NCBI GenBank assembly: GCA_965644295.1
Contig: CBFFRP010000296.1
Span: forward strand, 345,946 to 409,945
From: Paraphysomonas bandaiensis
Lineage: Eukaryota > Chrysophyceae
Reading direction: 5' to 3'
Length of the DNA: 64,000 bases
Part shown: piece after piece, positions 22,544-38,133 of the stretch
Position numbering within the stretch: the first letter of the stretch is position 1
Layout: the number at the start of each line of letters is the position of its first letter
Notes under the pieces: generated by a model
What the model was told of the DNA's origin: nothing
The model's database searches: none
The model's input: only the letters and a program-made list of their open reading frames with translations
Made by a program: the position numbers and the translations under genes

Positions 22544-23006
22544 TGCACTCCTTGTTATGCTGATGCATAGATGTGCATACAGAGCAGACTTTGCATGATG
22601 ATGCCTGTCTATGTATGTATGTATGTATGTATGTATGTATGTATGTATGTATGTATGTATGTATGTATGTATGTATGTATGTATGTATGTATGTATGTAT
22701 GTATGTATGTATGTATGTATGTATGTATGTATGTATGTATGTATGTATGTATGTATGTATGTATGTATGTATGTATGTATGTATGTATGTATGTATGTAC
22801 AGCAGTATGTACAAAAAGTCGACCAGGCAAAAACTCCCGGGTTTTTAGCTGTACTGTATAGTATACTCAAACAACCACAAAGGGCAATTTTTGCCTGTTT
22901 GATTTCGCGGATATGCATGTACAGGTCTAGAGGCAGGTTGTGTGTATACTGTACCTACATGTATGCATGTAGTTGAACAGCAGGTATGAATAGGAGGTAG
23001 ACGCAT
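22544..23006. promoter_or_regulatory. Bidirectional promoter region, pair 4, containing a tetranucleotide array
   Basis: This 463-bp gap lies between PI4K and SGNH start codons. Nearly half is an ATGT microsatellite. GTATAC occurs at 22861-22866 and 22944-22949. The 14-mer AGCTGTACTGTATA ending at 22860 is also present in the ABCC/PTP promoter at about 31669-31682. Confidence 0.5.
22611..22799. repeat. (ATGT)n microsatellite, about 47 uninterrupted units
   Basis: A perfect 189-bp tetranucleotide run. Its translations (YIHT or YVCM repeats) are artefacts. Length is likely polymorphic, and it lies inside a divergent promoter. Confidence 0.97.
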
Positions 23007-24059
23007 ATGCTCTATATCTCATTCTTACTTGTACTCCTCTCCCCCGCCTTTGCGGGATGGTCTGTAGTCCCTCTATCGGAGTGCACAGAGTGTCTTCAGA
23101 GCGGTTACTGTGAGCGTATTAATTCATGGTGTCTACAATACACTCCTGACCCTTCACACACCCGCATCACCCCCTCAGAGTTCACCAAACAGATCTCTCC
23201 TGGGTCAGTGATAGTATTCTATGGCGATAGTGTGATTCGAGGGTTGTTTATTGCGGCGTTAGAGTATTTCGGACTGGGTGAGTGGTACGATCAGACCCAC
23301 CAAGCGATCGTTCACGCCATGCTGGCATCTGGCAAGTCGCTTCCAAGGGCGCATGCTATAATGGATCATACCTATCTCTGTCCGCCGCCTATTGTGGAGC
23401 ATAAGAATCTGACTCTCGCTTTTATGTGGAACCCTTCTCTTCACATCCCGCACTTTTTTACCAAGCGACCATGGGCAACAAATTGCACCCATAGGTGCCC
23501 CTCGACTGTGAATATTTCGAACTGTGATGGTAGTCATCGACCTACCGTTGACTTGCGATGGCGATGTGGCAATGCGTTGGATAGTCTTCAAGTGAATGGT
23601 TCAAGTAAGAGGCAATTCATTATCGTATCTGGTACAGGGATTCATTCAATCATCTATCAATTTTCTTCGCTTAAAGCACCACACAATATGAGTGATCAGG
23701 GAACTTATAAAGAAACCGAGAGAAAAATTTATGAGTGGGTAAAGGATTTCAGCTCTTGGGCAGAATGCCAGGGTAATTTAAGAGCGCATAATGCCTTGGA
23801 AATTCTCGTGCCTACCCTGGAACTACAGAAACTTGGGTGGGTCAAATCACGGGTTTTTGAGTACAATACGATCAGTGAAATTGTATTGCGTGCCATGAAG
23901 GAAAACGACTACCTCTCTAAAGTAGTGTTTCATGAGTATTTAAATGCGACTTCTTATATAAACCATCTCGCCTCTGTGGATGGAATTCACTACAAAAATG
24001 TTTTTAACCGATTGGTAGTCGAGAAAATACTAGGCGAGGCAGTTTTGGCTTTTAAGTAG
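23007..24059 (+). CDS. Secreted SGNH/PC-esterase-like hydrolase
   Basis: Intronless, 350 residues. A signal peptide (about residues 1-16, cut after AFA) is followed by a Cys-rich segment and the GDS block VFYGDSVIRG with putative catalytic Ser75. Near the C-terminus DGIHY provides the Asp325-x-x-His328 pair of the SGNH/PC-esterase family (related to CASD1 and plant TBL O-acetyltransferases). There are several N-glycosylation sequons. The protein should act in the secretory pathway or outside the cell, probably adding or removing O-acetyl groups on glycans; the substrate is unknown. No transmembrane segments follow, unlike CASD1. Confidence 0.75.
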   Translation: MLYISFLLVLLSPAFAGWSVVPLSECTECLQSGYCERINSWCLQYTPDPSHTRITPSEFTKQISPGSVIVFYGDSVIRGLFIAALEYFGLGEWYDQTHQAIVHAMLASGKSLPRAHAIMDHTYLCPPPIVEHKNLTLAFMWNPSLHIPHFFTKRPWATNCTHRCPSTVNISNCDGSHRPTVDLRWRCGNALDSLQVNGSSKRQFIIVSGTGIHSIIYQFSSLKAPHNMSDQGTYKETERKIYEWVKDFSSWAECQGNLRAHNALEILVPTLELQKLGWVKSRVFEYNTISEIVLRAMKENDYLSKVVFHEYLNATSYINHLASVDGIHYKNVFNRLVVEKILGEAVLAFK

Positions 24060-24161
24060 ATCTTTTGTTGTAATAGTAACTTCAGCGCAATGTATATAAA
24101 ATCCGCTATTTCATGACCAGCAGCAATATATGTGGTGTACTCCCATTACATGTATTTACTC

Positions 24162-24919
24162 CAGGGTCTGGTAACCATTAATGGTTGTCTAGTTCCCGGC
24201 AATTATAGTGGCCATTAATACCTAAGTAGAAAATACCGCTCATAATAGATAGTGTGGTGCTCCCTTGTTAATTACTAATTTAGTAAATTAACAGACTACG
24301 AATCGCAACTACTTCTCGCTCTCCACTGGCACATCAAGATCTTCTCGCAGGGCTTCATGGTTCATGGAGGGCATAAGCATCCCACAACATGTAATTGGCT
24401 CGTAAAAATAGCATCGATTCTATACGATATTGATTCATGTTTCTACGCTCAGGTGTTATAATAAACTTTGCACGACTAAAGAGCCTCTCAACAACAATAT
24501 TAAATGTTTCGATATAAAGCAACCAGTGGTAGTTGGACTCATAAGTACCAAGTAGAGTTCTCTTGGTGATCTCGGCGCTATCCAGAACACGCTGTGCAAA
24601 ATCAGTTCCTTCATTTTGTCGTGATTTCTGTCGGACCAGAGCAAGCTGGCATTCTTAAGCACCTTTAGATCTTTGTAATGCCAGTTTGCTTGCTCAGAAA
24701 ACAAAGTAATTGATAATGAACAAAGTTGCCACAAAGTAGCTGTAGAATTGCATGAACTTGCTTAACATTGTTTAGATTTCACTTAGTTCTATATATAGCG
24801 TATATCAATTACCAGTACATGCCATTAATGGTAGCCCAGTTCCCGGCAATTATAGTGGAAACAATGAAAAACGTCCCGGCAATTATAATGGCATTACCAT
24901 TAACGGCTATTAGGCCCTG
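24162..24919. mobile_element. Non-autonomous hAT-superfamily transposon with 8-bp target duplication
   Basis: The element starts with CAGGGTCTGGTAACC and ends with the inverted TAGGCCCTG. It is flanked on both sides by the identical octamer ATTTACTC (24154-24161 and 24920-24927). CAGGG termini and 8-bp duplications are hAT hallmarks. Subterminal copies of CCCGGCAATTATA occur near 24195 and twice near 24841-24880. The interior is a fragment of transposase C-terminus on the minus strand. Confidence 0.88.
24355..24654 (-). pseudogene. hAT transposase C-terminal dimerisation-domain fragment
   Basis: A 99-residue frame bounded by stops reads through a hAT C-terminal signature: VERLFSRAKFI followed by ITPERR and FLRAN-x4-WD. 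This matches the hATC dimerisation region of hAT transposases. The N-terminal BED finger and catalytic DDE portions are missing from the 758-bp element, so it cannot encode an active enzyme. The frame itself is undamaged, suggesting a relatively young deletion derivative. Confidence 0.85.
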
Positions 24920-25925
24920 ATTTACTCGAGATATATTATTCAATCTCATCAAAGTAGTTGATTTATCTCGCCATTATAAATTCCAAGATTTGTCTATGAT
25001 TAGGCCTAGTCAATTTGTTTTAATTGAAAACCTTGCATAAATTAAAAGGTCTTTTCTACAACCATCGCTGAAACATTATGACTGTTCACGTTACTAGCTT
25101 CACACTCCACACCATATTATCGGATTGTTGGAGAGCTTCAAAAACAACTCCTACACTACAGTGAATTCGTACATATGCACTTGAAACACTGCATGTGTAT
25201 ACTAATATAGTATATTCGTCATAATAGGATAGATTCCTTAAGTCAGAAGAAGAGAAGTTGGTCAATGATCAATGATGCTGTGCTGCCATCTTCCTCCTCT
25301 TTTATTTTACTGCAGAAACACCTTTTATTTGTTATGAGTTTTTATTTCAAATTTCAATTACCCCAAAGAGGAATGCGTGAAAAATCCTGTGTATACCAGT
25401 GAAGAAAAATAGGTTTTTATGTAGTATAAAGTATAAAGTAATCACTGTATTACAGGTATCCCATATATGTGTGGTTTGGGAGGCCCGATACAAAATCAAG
25501 TGCAAGGCCTAGTATCGTTCCTGACTGCAATTCTACGCGGTTTTGGAACTACTGGCCCCGCTTGCTAGCAGTACATAAATTATGTACTTGGAATACTGCG
25601 AAGTGCCAAGAACTAAAAAAACTTAGTTGTAGTTCCGGATCTCTAATGTTCCTGATAGAGTTCTTGTCCCTCCAAATATTGTGGGGTTCAACGCCCATAA
25701 GACGAAGAAGGGTGTGGAACTTCATTGGAGAGACTGAGCAGTTCTCATTCGATAGCAAAAATTAAGTGTGATGTGGCGTACTGCATGCGTATACGTGGCT
25801 GCAACTAGATGTCGCGTGTATATTGACATCGATTGTTTGTGGAGTATGTCATCCTGTTCAAGTGAATACTTTGGTTTTGAGGAAGTGAATACCATAAACA
25901 CCTGCAACCTCATCATTGGAAAGCT
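24920..25925. other. Intergenic region without recognised gene
   Basis: AT-rich sequence in the SGNH/ABCC tail-to-tail gap. Short frames around 25469-25765 on either strand have no recognisable motif. Possibly old repeat debris. Confidence 0.4.
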
Positions 25926-26291
25926 CAAATTCGTAATTAATTTATGACGAGGTATTACACCAATATTGGTGTGATAAGGTAAATTACACCTACCATTTTG
26001 CTCAACATTACTTCAGCTATAACGCTGTGAATACCACAAATTTACACAAGTGCTACAATTGTGCTGCCCATTACAGTCATTCTGTTGTCGGCATCTGTTG
26101 TTTCGCAACAAATTCGTAATTAATTTATGACGAGGTATTACACCAATATTGGTGTGATAAGGTAAATTACACCTACCATTTTGCTCAACATTACTTCAGC
26201 TATAACGCTGTGAATACCACAAATTTACACAAGTCCTACAATTGTGCTGCCCATTACAGTCATTCTGTTGTCGGCATCTGTTGTTTCGCAA
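25926..26291. repeat. 183-bp tandem duplication
   Basis: 25926-26108 is repeated head-to-tail at 26109-26291 with one substitution seen (ACAAGTGC versus ACAAGTCC). Each copy contains the 14-bp perfect palindrome CACCAATATTGGTG. It ends just downstream of the ABCC stop codon, so it may lie in that gene's 3' flank. Confidence 0.95.
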
Positions 26292-26325
26292 CAAATCATT
26301 CAAGAATAGCGTCATTGATATTGCA

Positions 26326-31530
<5,205 letters not shown>

Positions 31531-31838
31531 CGCCCGATATCTTCAGTTAACTATAGGCTAAGAACAAGCCTGTACAGTTGTAGTAGAAGCTTCGGTATGA
31601 GAGATCGAGAGAGTATGAACTAGAGGATACACGGCACAGTGCTGTGAGACACTGATGTGATATGGTCCAGCTGTACTGTATATCTGCTGTATATCATGTA
31701 TACCTATACTGCCACTCCATATCACTCCACATTCATGTATTCTGCTGTACATCAATGTACAGCTGCTGTAGGTACATAAATTGCCATATGTTAGTGATAA
31801 ACCCAATCAACCTATCATATAGCTGGTGTAAAGATTAA
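31531..31838. promoter_or_regulatory. Bidirectional promoter region, pair 5
   Basis: The region lies between the ABCC start codon and the first recognisable exon of the phosphatase gene. GTATAC is at 31698-31703, and AGCTGTACTGTATA at 31669-31682 is shared with the PI4K/SGNH promoter. The first phosphatase exon may lie within it. Confidence 0.45.
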
Positions 31839-33933
31839 TTGGCTAATATTCTCTGTTACCTATTGCACTGGTCAGGGGCCACACCTGCAGATTGGCTCTA
31901 CTCACTCAGCAATATCACTACTACCTCCAGCTGCCCAGAGGTCCACCTCACTAGAAACAATGCCCGGCATGTTAGCGGCAGCGTAATTATATTTCAGCCA
32001 GGAAGTGGGCTAGCAATATACGTGAGGCACCTGCCATATGAGGAGTCTCATGCTGCAGTACATTTTTAATCTTTTTATCCACCTTTCCTTTGCAAGGTAT
32101 TTCGTTTGCATGTTAATACTGTAATCAGCGGTCTCTACATAGTGCAAATTTTTCGATCACGAAAGGAGGTAGGATTCGTGTGGGGTCTTGCAATTTTTCA
32201 GAAACCCTATATCACCCTATCGACGACCCGACGACATGGTCAGCATGCGAAGATGCTACTTCGTTCACATGGACATACGATTTTGACAATGACATAGGTA
32301 TCACAAAAAACTGCTTATGATTGTTTTCACATGCCTTTGAACAGATATGCTGTCCGAGGTTGACAGAGTACGTCTCTCACGCTCCAATGGATTTTGTCCG
32401 CATCGGTTAGAACCGCATTTGTTTTTTTGTGTGGAAATCTGTTTCGTATGTTTTGTAATGCTTCTACACAGTCGAAATTGATGTATATATTGTATGATGG
32501 TATATGTTTTCCAGAAGGTGTCAGTTACTCAATATTTCGAGTTCTGGTCCCAACGATACGTGCCCAAGCGGCCTCTGCTACACAAAAGTGGAGGTATGCT
32601 CTCCAGCACGCCGTATTTGAAATTTTAGTGATTTTGTAATATTATTATGTTTCTAGAATGGTCGACCTTCTTTCGGAGCATGCTGTTTCAAGCAAGGTGT
32701 CTATAACCACGGTAAGGTGATTCACGTCGCTCCTAAGTACTTAAGTTGACGCGCTTAGGATCACTGATTGGCTATTTTTATAAGTCTCAGCCAACTCCGA
32801 AGCCTATATACAAGCATAACAGGGTTATACTTGGTGGAAATAGTAGCCTTGAAAGTTATGAGAGATTTATAAATGCGAATGAGGTGAGGTGCGCGCCAGC
32901 AATATGTTAACCTACAGAGAACACATTTTCAATTACGTATATGTTAGCGTAGCTCAACAGCAGTATTTTAGGTATTACCTAGGCTGATTGCAACGCAGTG
33001 TCCACTTACTGGCAACCCATCCGGATATGCGAACACCGTAAATGACGTGAAAGTTATGGCACTGGAGCGAAATATATCATACTGGGTACAGATTGCTCCT
33101 TACTCTGAAGACGGAAGTTTACCACCTCCGTATGAGCTATCTGTCCCATCAAAATTCTGTGATATATTTCCACTTAAGTATTTTTCCGATTCCACTGACT
33201 CAAACGCTGTTGGCGTCAGGGACTTTGCGTATACTCATCACAAAGAAAATTTTTATTATAATATGACATATACACTATATGGACACATGATGGCAGGTGG
33301 AGTAGCTCTCGGTAAGCCTCCAAACGACTCTATGAATGCAGAGGTATGCGCATATACATTCAATTTTGCAGCCTGTTAAGAAATATCCCCGTAAGATTTG
33401 TATACAGTGTTCGACATCAAGTGAAGTAGTAAGGCGAGTGACACACGTTTGGTTTTATCGATGGGACGACTTTTCCGTTCCCGATGCAGTGCATTTTTCT
33501 GTTCTGGATAAAATATCAACAGAGGCTTCGAGTCATATGGATAGAAATCACTCAATTGCTATTTCATGTTTCAGTGGCAGAGGAAGGTATGAATTGGCAT
33601 ATATTACTGTGATGAATATAGTCATGCTGCACGCACCTAGAGTCACTTCATTGGTATAGATCTGGAACATTTGCTGCCGTTGTCGCTGCGAAGCATCGTC
33701 GGGCACGTACTTACAGTGAGGTTGTTGATTTAATCATTGAAATGAGGCGAAGTAGAGATGGTCTTGTAGAAACTCCTGCGCAAATGAAGTTCATACTGCG
33801 CCTTCTCGATGAATATTACTTCGATGAAATAAAAATGGGTCCATTCGATGTGCAAGTTGGAATATTACGCGCTTTCCTGGCTTTTATCGTATCCATTGCC
33901 GTGTATGTCTTCTATGTGGGTACTTGTGATTAG
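31839..33933 (+). CDS. Protein tyrosine phosphatase with Cys-rich N-region and C-terminal transmembrane segment (5' end unresolved)
   Basis: Exons: up to 32021 (acceptor within 31839-31891, first exon not found), 32129-32168, 32202-32297, 32345-32405, 32515-32593, 32657-32711, 32759-32883, 32972-33343, 33372-33586, 33660-33933; about 500 residues known. The N-part has paired cysteines and N-glycosylation sequons (NFS, NIS, NDT). The PTP domain follows with FINANE, LIATQCP, a WPD-loop equivalent reading WDDFSVP, and the P-loop SCFSGRGRSGTF, which keeps the CX5R cysteine and arginine but has Ser for the usual His. ETPAQMKFI is the Q-loop. A hydrophobic helix ends the protein, only about five residues from its C-terminus. 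It is either a tail-anchored cytosolic PTP (PTP1B-like) or, if a signal peptide exists, an enzyme facing the lumen or exterior. Confidence 0.8.
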
Positions 33934-34125
33934 AGTGTGGATGGCATCAGTGTGTATGCGATATGTAAGCATGATGTATATAATGTAATTATTAATAGTT
34001 AATAGTTAATAGTAATCAGTTCGATACGTGCATACTGAAAGTAAAATCTGCAAATCATAAGTTTATATATATATTATATGACGCACATAATCCTGATGAG
34101 CAAAATGGCCCAAATAGTTTGGTTG

Positions 34126-34308
34126 TCACCACTCCAAATCAACTCCCGCATCAGAACTCTCCAGTAATATTCTTGACGTGTTATTGCGAAGTCCGGCGTT
34201 TGAAGAGAGGTCACTTACATTGACATCGTCCTGGTATTTTTCATCAGATGACGAGCCAAAATATCTCTCGGGGTGTTTGATAATCTGTTGCTGAGAGAAG
34301 TGATTCAT
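34126..34308 (-). CDS. Short acidic ORF, uncertain
   Basis: A 60-residue frame rich in Ser/Asp/Asn, with protein-like composition but no homology that I recognise. The frame continues a few codons upstream of the ATG before a stop. It could be the last exon of an unrecognised gene or chance. Confidence 0.2.
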   Translation of the reverse strand: MNHFSQQQIIKHPERYFGSSSDEKYQDDVNVSDLSSNAGLRNNTSRILLESSDAGVDLEW

Positions 34309-34526
34309 CAGTTCCCAGTATTATAATGATGAACTGTCAATATCATAATCAGTTGTGTATGTTTGAACAGAATATTAAGTTGAATGTCTATAGTCTATTA
34401 AGTTGAATGCCCGGTGCTTATATGAGCCTTCTGTTGAACCCAGTTCAGGTCAAAAGGCAAAATGGGATAACTACAATTTCGCTATGTTATGTTGCAGATA
34501 CTATAATAACACGCTTTCACTAGATA

Positions 34527-34745
34527 TATATTGAGCCTTTGGGTCGCACGTTGGTGCTTGCGGCGACGCACAAGCAGCTTCTGTAGCGCTAAATAGTAGG
34601 ATAATAATAATGAGTTTGTGCTGATTAGTTATGGATAGCGGTCTAGATACTAGATAGTCTGTCTAGCATTCAACTAGCCACTACATTGGTGCAGATTTTT
34701 AACGCCTACTGCTAAATAATAAGACTTTCAATATATATATTGAGC
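34527..34745 (+). repeat. Dispersed repeat, copy in direct orientation
   Basis: The reverse complement of this segment reappears at about 39735-39930. Examples: TTTTTAACGCCTACTGCTAA here versus TTAGCAATAGGCGTTAAAAA there, and GACGCACAAGCAGCTT versus AGCTGTTTGTGCGTC. The same octamer-like TATTGAGCC occurs at both its ends (about 34531 and 34737). Probably a small non-autonomous element. Confidence 0.7.
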
Positions 34746-35013
34746 CAAAACACAGCTAATACTTGAAGTATTTCTACATAGTGAGTAATCAACTTGACGT
34801 AATTTAGAAATATATTGTCTGGATTTTTGGCTTTAAAGTAACATTATGAATATCTGGGCTAAATTTGTAACTAAAACTAAAATCGTAGCCGCGAATCATT
34901 ACATACATCGAACTGCGTTCATTTTACAATATAGCTTGCCCGCAAACTTCAGGACAAGCATCGCAGTTTATTCTAACATACGTAGTAGAAGGGTGATTGA
35001 CACGACTAAGGTG

Positions 35014-35856
35014 TCAACTAGCTTTGGCTAGTCTCTGAATCCATAAAATACCATCCGGCTCGCCGTTGACACGTGGTTTACTAAGCTTTATCATATACTC
35101 ATTGAGTTGACTATATTTCGCTACTATTTTCTCGTGAATGCTTGGGGAGTGCGTTCCAATGAGAATATTGTCGACCCTGGTGTTATCTACAGTCCAATTT
35201 CTCAGTATCTTCTCCTCCTGTCCCTGCACGTCGATCATCATCAACCCGATGCGAGCGCTCTGGCTCTGGTCTCGTAAAGCTATAGGAAGAAGGGAATTCA
35301 TAGTCATTGCCGCTACATGCTCGGCATGGTGATTACTACTTCGACCACTTATGATACCAGAACCAAACCCTTTGTGTATATTGACAAACTTTGTTTCGTT
35401 GTTGTCGGTGATTGCATGTGGAACGGAGATATACGGGAAACCCCCATTAAGGCCCACATGCTCCGCCATCATGTCGCGAAATTTTTTCACGGGATTTACA
35501 GCCACAATGTGTAAGGTTGGACATAGTTTCTTCGCCAAAATGCAATAATATCCACCAGCAGCACCAATGTCAAGGAAGATTCTATCCTCAGTGCATATCG
35601 ATTGGAGAATACTACTGAACACCTTCTCTACCTCTGGCTCGTGTATGTTGACAGTACTGTACCGTGAAATTTGCACCGGAATCAAATGCTTCTTCAGGAA
35701 TATTACACCATTGTCAAACACATGGACCTCTGACGGTGGCAAAACAGCAGCGGATGGGTTTATTTCGCGCACACTCTCATCGAGTTCTGCTCCTGAAGGG
35801 GTCAATAATAACACCAACAAGCAAAACCAAACTAACCAAGCACTGATGACATACAT
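35014..35856 (-). CDS. FkbM-family methyltransferase with signal peptide
   Basis: Intronless, 280 residues. Residues ~1-23 are a signal peptide or anchor (WLVWFCLLVLLL). The SAM-binding motif I is FLDIGAAGGYY at ~94-104, and MMIDVQGQEEKIL is the FkbM acidic motif. FkbM enzymes are O-methyltransferases acting on small molecules, sugars or glycans. The N-terminal secretion signal implies a secretory-pathway enzyme, perhaps methylating glycans. This placement is an inference, because SAM would have to be imported into the lumen. It is divergently paired with the BFR1-like gene. Confidence 0.85.
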   Translation of the reverse strand: MYVISAWLVWFCLLVLLLTPSGAELDESVREINPSAAVLPPSEVHVFDNGVIFLKKHLIPVQISRYSTVNIHEPEVEKVFSSILQSICTEDRIFLDIGAAGGYYCILAKKLCPTLHIVAVNPVKKFRDMMAEHVGLNGGFPYISVPHAITDNNETKFVNIHKGFGSGIISGRSSNHHAEHVAAMTMNSLLPIALRDQSQSARIGLMMIDVQGQEEKILRNWTVDNTRVDNILIGTHSPSIHEKIVAKYSQLNEYMIKLSKPRVNGEPDGILWIQRLAKAS

Positions 35857-36307
35857 TGCAATGTAGTCCTGGCAATGTATGTAATATTCGTGAAGGCTGA
35901 TAATTATTTTGACAGAGTGACAGATGGAGATGTGCCATATATGTACCTATAGCCTATAGGTATACCGGGATACGGTATACTACGAAAGTACAACAATACC
36001 GACGTAGTTTTAGTTTAGTATACTTGAATAATACGTTATATGCAGAGAGAGAATACCGCGGTACGGCAACTCCACTACAAAATTATCTCATCCACACATT
36101 TATTGCTGGAGTGGAATGAGACAATAGAAAAACGAAGTTTCGATACCGAAGGCTGCGTATGTATGTATGTGTGTGGGTTGGCATGTGGTGTATGAGTGTA
36201 CGGCAGCAAACAGCATACAGCACAGGCATATATACTACCAACTTGCCGTTTTCACATCCCTGGCATTTCCCATACAATAGGCATTGCCCCAACTTGGTGT
36301 GGCGATC
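35857..36307. promoter_or_regulatory. Bidirectional promoter region, pair 6
   Basis: A 451-bp gap with three GTATAC sites: 35960-35965 (as GTATACCG), 35975-35980 (as CGGTATAC) and 36018-36023. No coding signal is evident. Confidence 0.5.
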
Positions 36308-37915
36308 ATGGTTGAAGCAGTCTCATCCACCCCCGACGTAGTGGTTCCAGAACAGCCTGTAAAGGTGCGTAAAGCTCACGTGCCTAAACCAGACAAGTCC
36401 GAGCTACAGGCCCGAAGCGATGAGATTCAGGCACAGATTTCTGCTTTGCAAAATGAGGCAAAGGAAATTAAGGCGAAGATGGATAAGATTTTCAACGATA
36501 GGAGTGGATCGAAGGTAGTTTATTATTATCGCATGAGTGCAGTAGAGGTGACTGGCTTTGTGCTTGTGTAGGGAGAGTTTGAAGCGGCCAAAACCCTGAT
36601 GCAGGCACTCATTGCCGAGAAGAAGCAACTAGTTGCAGAGAAAAATGCACTAGGAGATGCCAGAGATGCGGCCCGGGATAAGATCAATGCTCGTATCAAT
36701 GCGGAGAAAGCAGCGCGCTCTGACCTCAAATTCAGCAGCCTAGAGGCAATCGACAAGCAGATAAGAGACCTTGAGTCTAAACAGGCTCGCACAACCATGT
36801 CTCTTACTGATGAGAAGAAAATTATTAAGGAAATCAAAGCTCTTCAGGCTAGCAAAAAGACTGTTGCGACTTTGGCTGATATGAAGCAAGCAATTGAGGC
36901 ATTGAAGGTGGAGAAGTCGGCCATCGACAAAAATTACTTAGACAAAGCCAGCGAAGTAAAGAGAGTTAACGAACGCCTCACTGCTCAAAGAGAGGTTCTA
37001 GATAGCCTCAACAAGGATAATTCGCAAAATCGTGAGGCCATTCCCAGTCTCCGCCAGAAACAGTCAGAAATCAAAGAGCAGGTGAATTCCAAGTACCAGC
37101 AGATAAAAGCTCTGCGAGCTGAGTTCAAAGCCAAGGAAGATGCGTACTACGCACATTTGGCTGAGGAACGTGCCAGGAAGAAGGAAGCACGACAGAAGGA
37201 GATCGAGGCGCGCAAGGCACAGGAAGAGGAACGCAGAAAGGCTCTGTGAGTATTGCCTTCTTGTCCACCAACTATGACTATGATTTAATGTTATCATAAT
37301 TTTGACAGTGAGGCTGCGGAACTTGCCAGAATACCTTACGAGGAAGAGATCAATCTCTGTGACTACCTCGTTACTTATCTCGAGACTTTTGTGGACACTT
37401 CCAAAAGCACAGGTTCTGCTGACACTGCTGCTAATTCGTCACAAGCTGCTGCAGTCGAGGGCTTTGCCGGCATGAAGGTCCTTAAGCGCGATCAGGAGGA
37501 CTTTGCTGTGTTGGGTAACTCCAAGAAGAGGGGCAAGAAGAAGGGTGGAGGAAATACGAAGAAGGATGTCATCTCTCACGGAGTCGATACGATAGACTCC
37601 TTTGCCATGTTGGACGTAGTTCCACCAACTAACGTACAAGGTGTTCCCGCCGCAATTGAACAGCTAAAGGAAAAGAAAACTTATTACCAGGGCCTGGAGC
37701 GGGGGGCTGTTGAGAGTATTTCTTCCCGCCTCAGGAATGAGAAGGAGAAGAAGGCTGCGGCCGAAGGGAAAAAGAAGACCGGAAAGACTGTGTTCAACCT
37801 CGAGTCTGATTTTCCTGGCCTTACCGTAGCTGAAGTGACCGCTAAAAAGGATGCTGTGAACTCATCTACTGATCAGCCGGTGGAAGAAGCCACACCTGTA
37901 TCTGACAGCGCATAG
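36308..37915 (+). CDS. BFR1: BFR1-like coiled-coil mRNP/polysome-associated protein
   Basis: Three exons (36308-36514, 36572-37245, 37309-37915) with phases 0 and 2 give 495 residues. Almost the whole first 300 residues are Lys/Glu/Ala-rich coiled coil. Landmarks shared with yeast Bfr1 are the KFSS segment followed by an I-x-x-LE block, and, after the coiled coil, the IPYEEEINLCDYLVTYL block. A Lys/Gly-rich stretch and a second short coiled coil follow. Bfr1 associates with polysomes and mRNAs at the ER and affects ploidy and P-body formation; this role is from the yeast protein. No membrane segment or signal peptide is present, consistent with the cytosol. Confidence 0.85.
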
Positions 37916-38133
37916 TCAGAGAACAAAATGACTTGATCTGCTCCATTCCGTATAAGCGATTGTGGTGTGAATGTTACTTGGCCGACTGTTCTTTCTGTTT
38001 GGCAGCATGGTCATTGTTTCCCCTAATAATATCTTATCTCGGGTTGGCAATTTCAATATAGTTGATGTACAAGTCATTCTTTATATTTGTGATAGAATTA
38101 GTTTAGTTGAACCACTTCGAAATACGTATGTTA
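37916..38133. other. Intergenic sequence up to the hAT insertion
   Basis: No coding signal. It ends with the octamer GTATGTTA (38126-38133), the left target-site duplication of the adjacent transposon. Confidence 0.5.

Larger units (their letters stand above)
33934..35013. other. Tail-to-tail intergenic region with dispersed repeat
   Basis: Contains a short minus-strand frame (34126-34308) and one arm of a dispersed inverted repeat (about 34527-34745). Nothing else is recognised. Confidence 0.45.

Noticed and set aside
22571-22976. ORFs made of YVCM or YIHT repeats
   Set aside because: Frame translations of the ATGT microsatellite.
25469-25765. 98-residue ORF in the SGNH/ABCC gap
   Set aside because: No motif, biased composition, and an opposite-strand frame of equal quality; probably non-coding.
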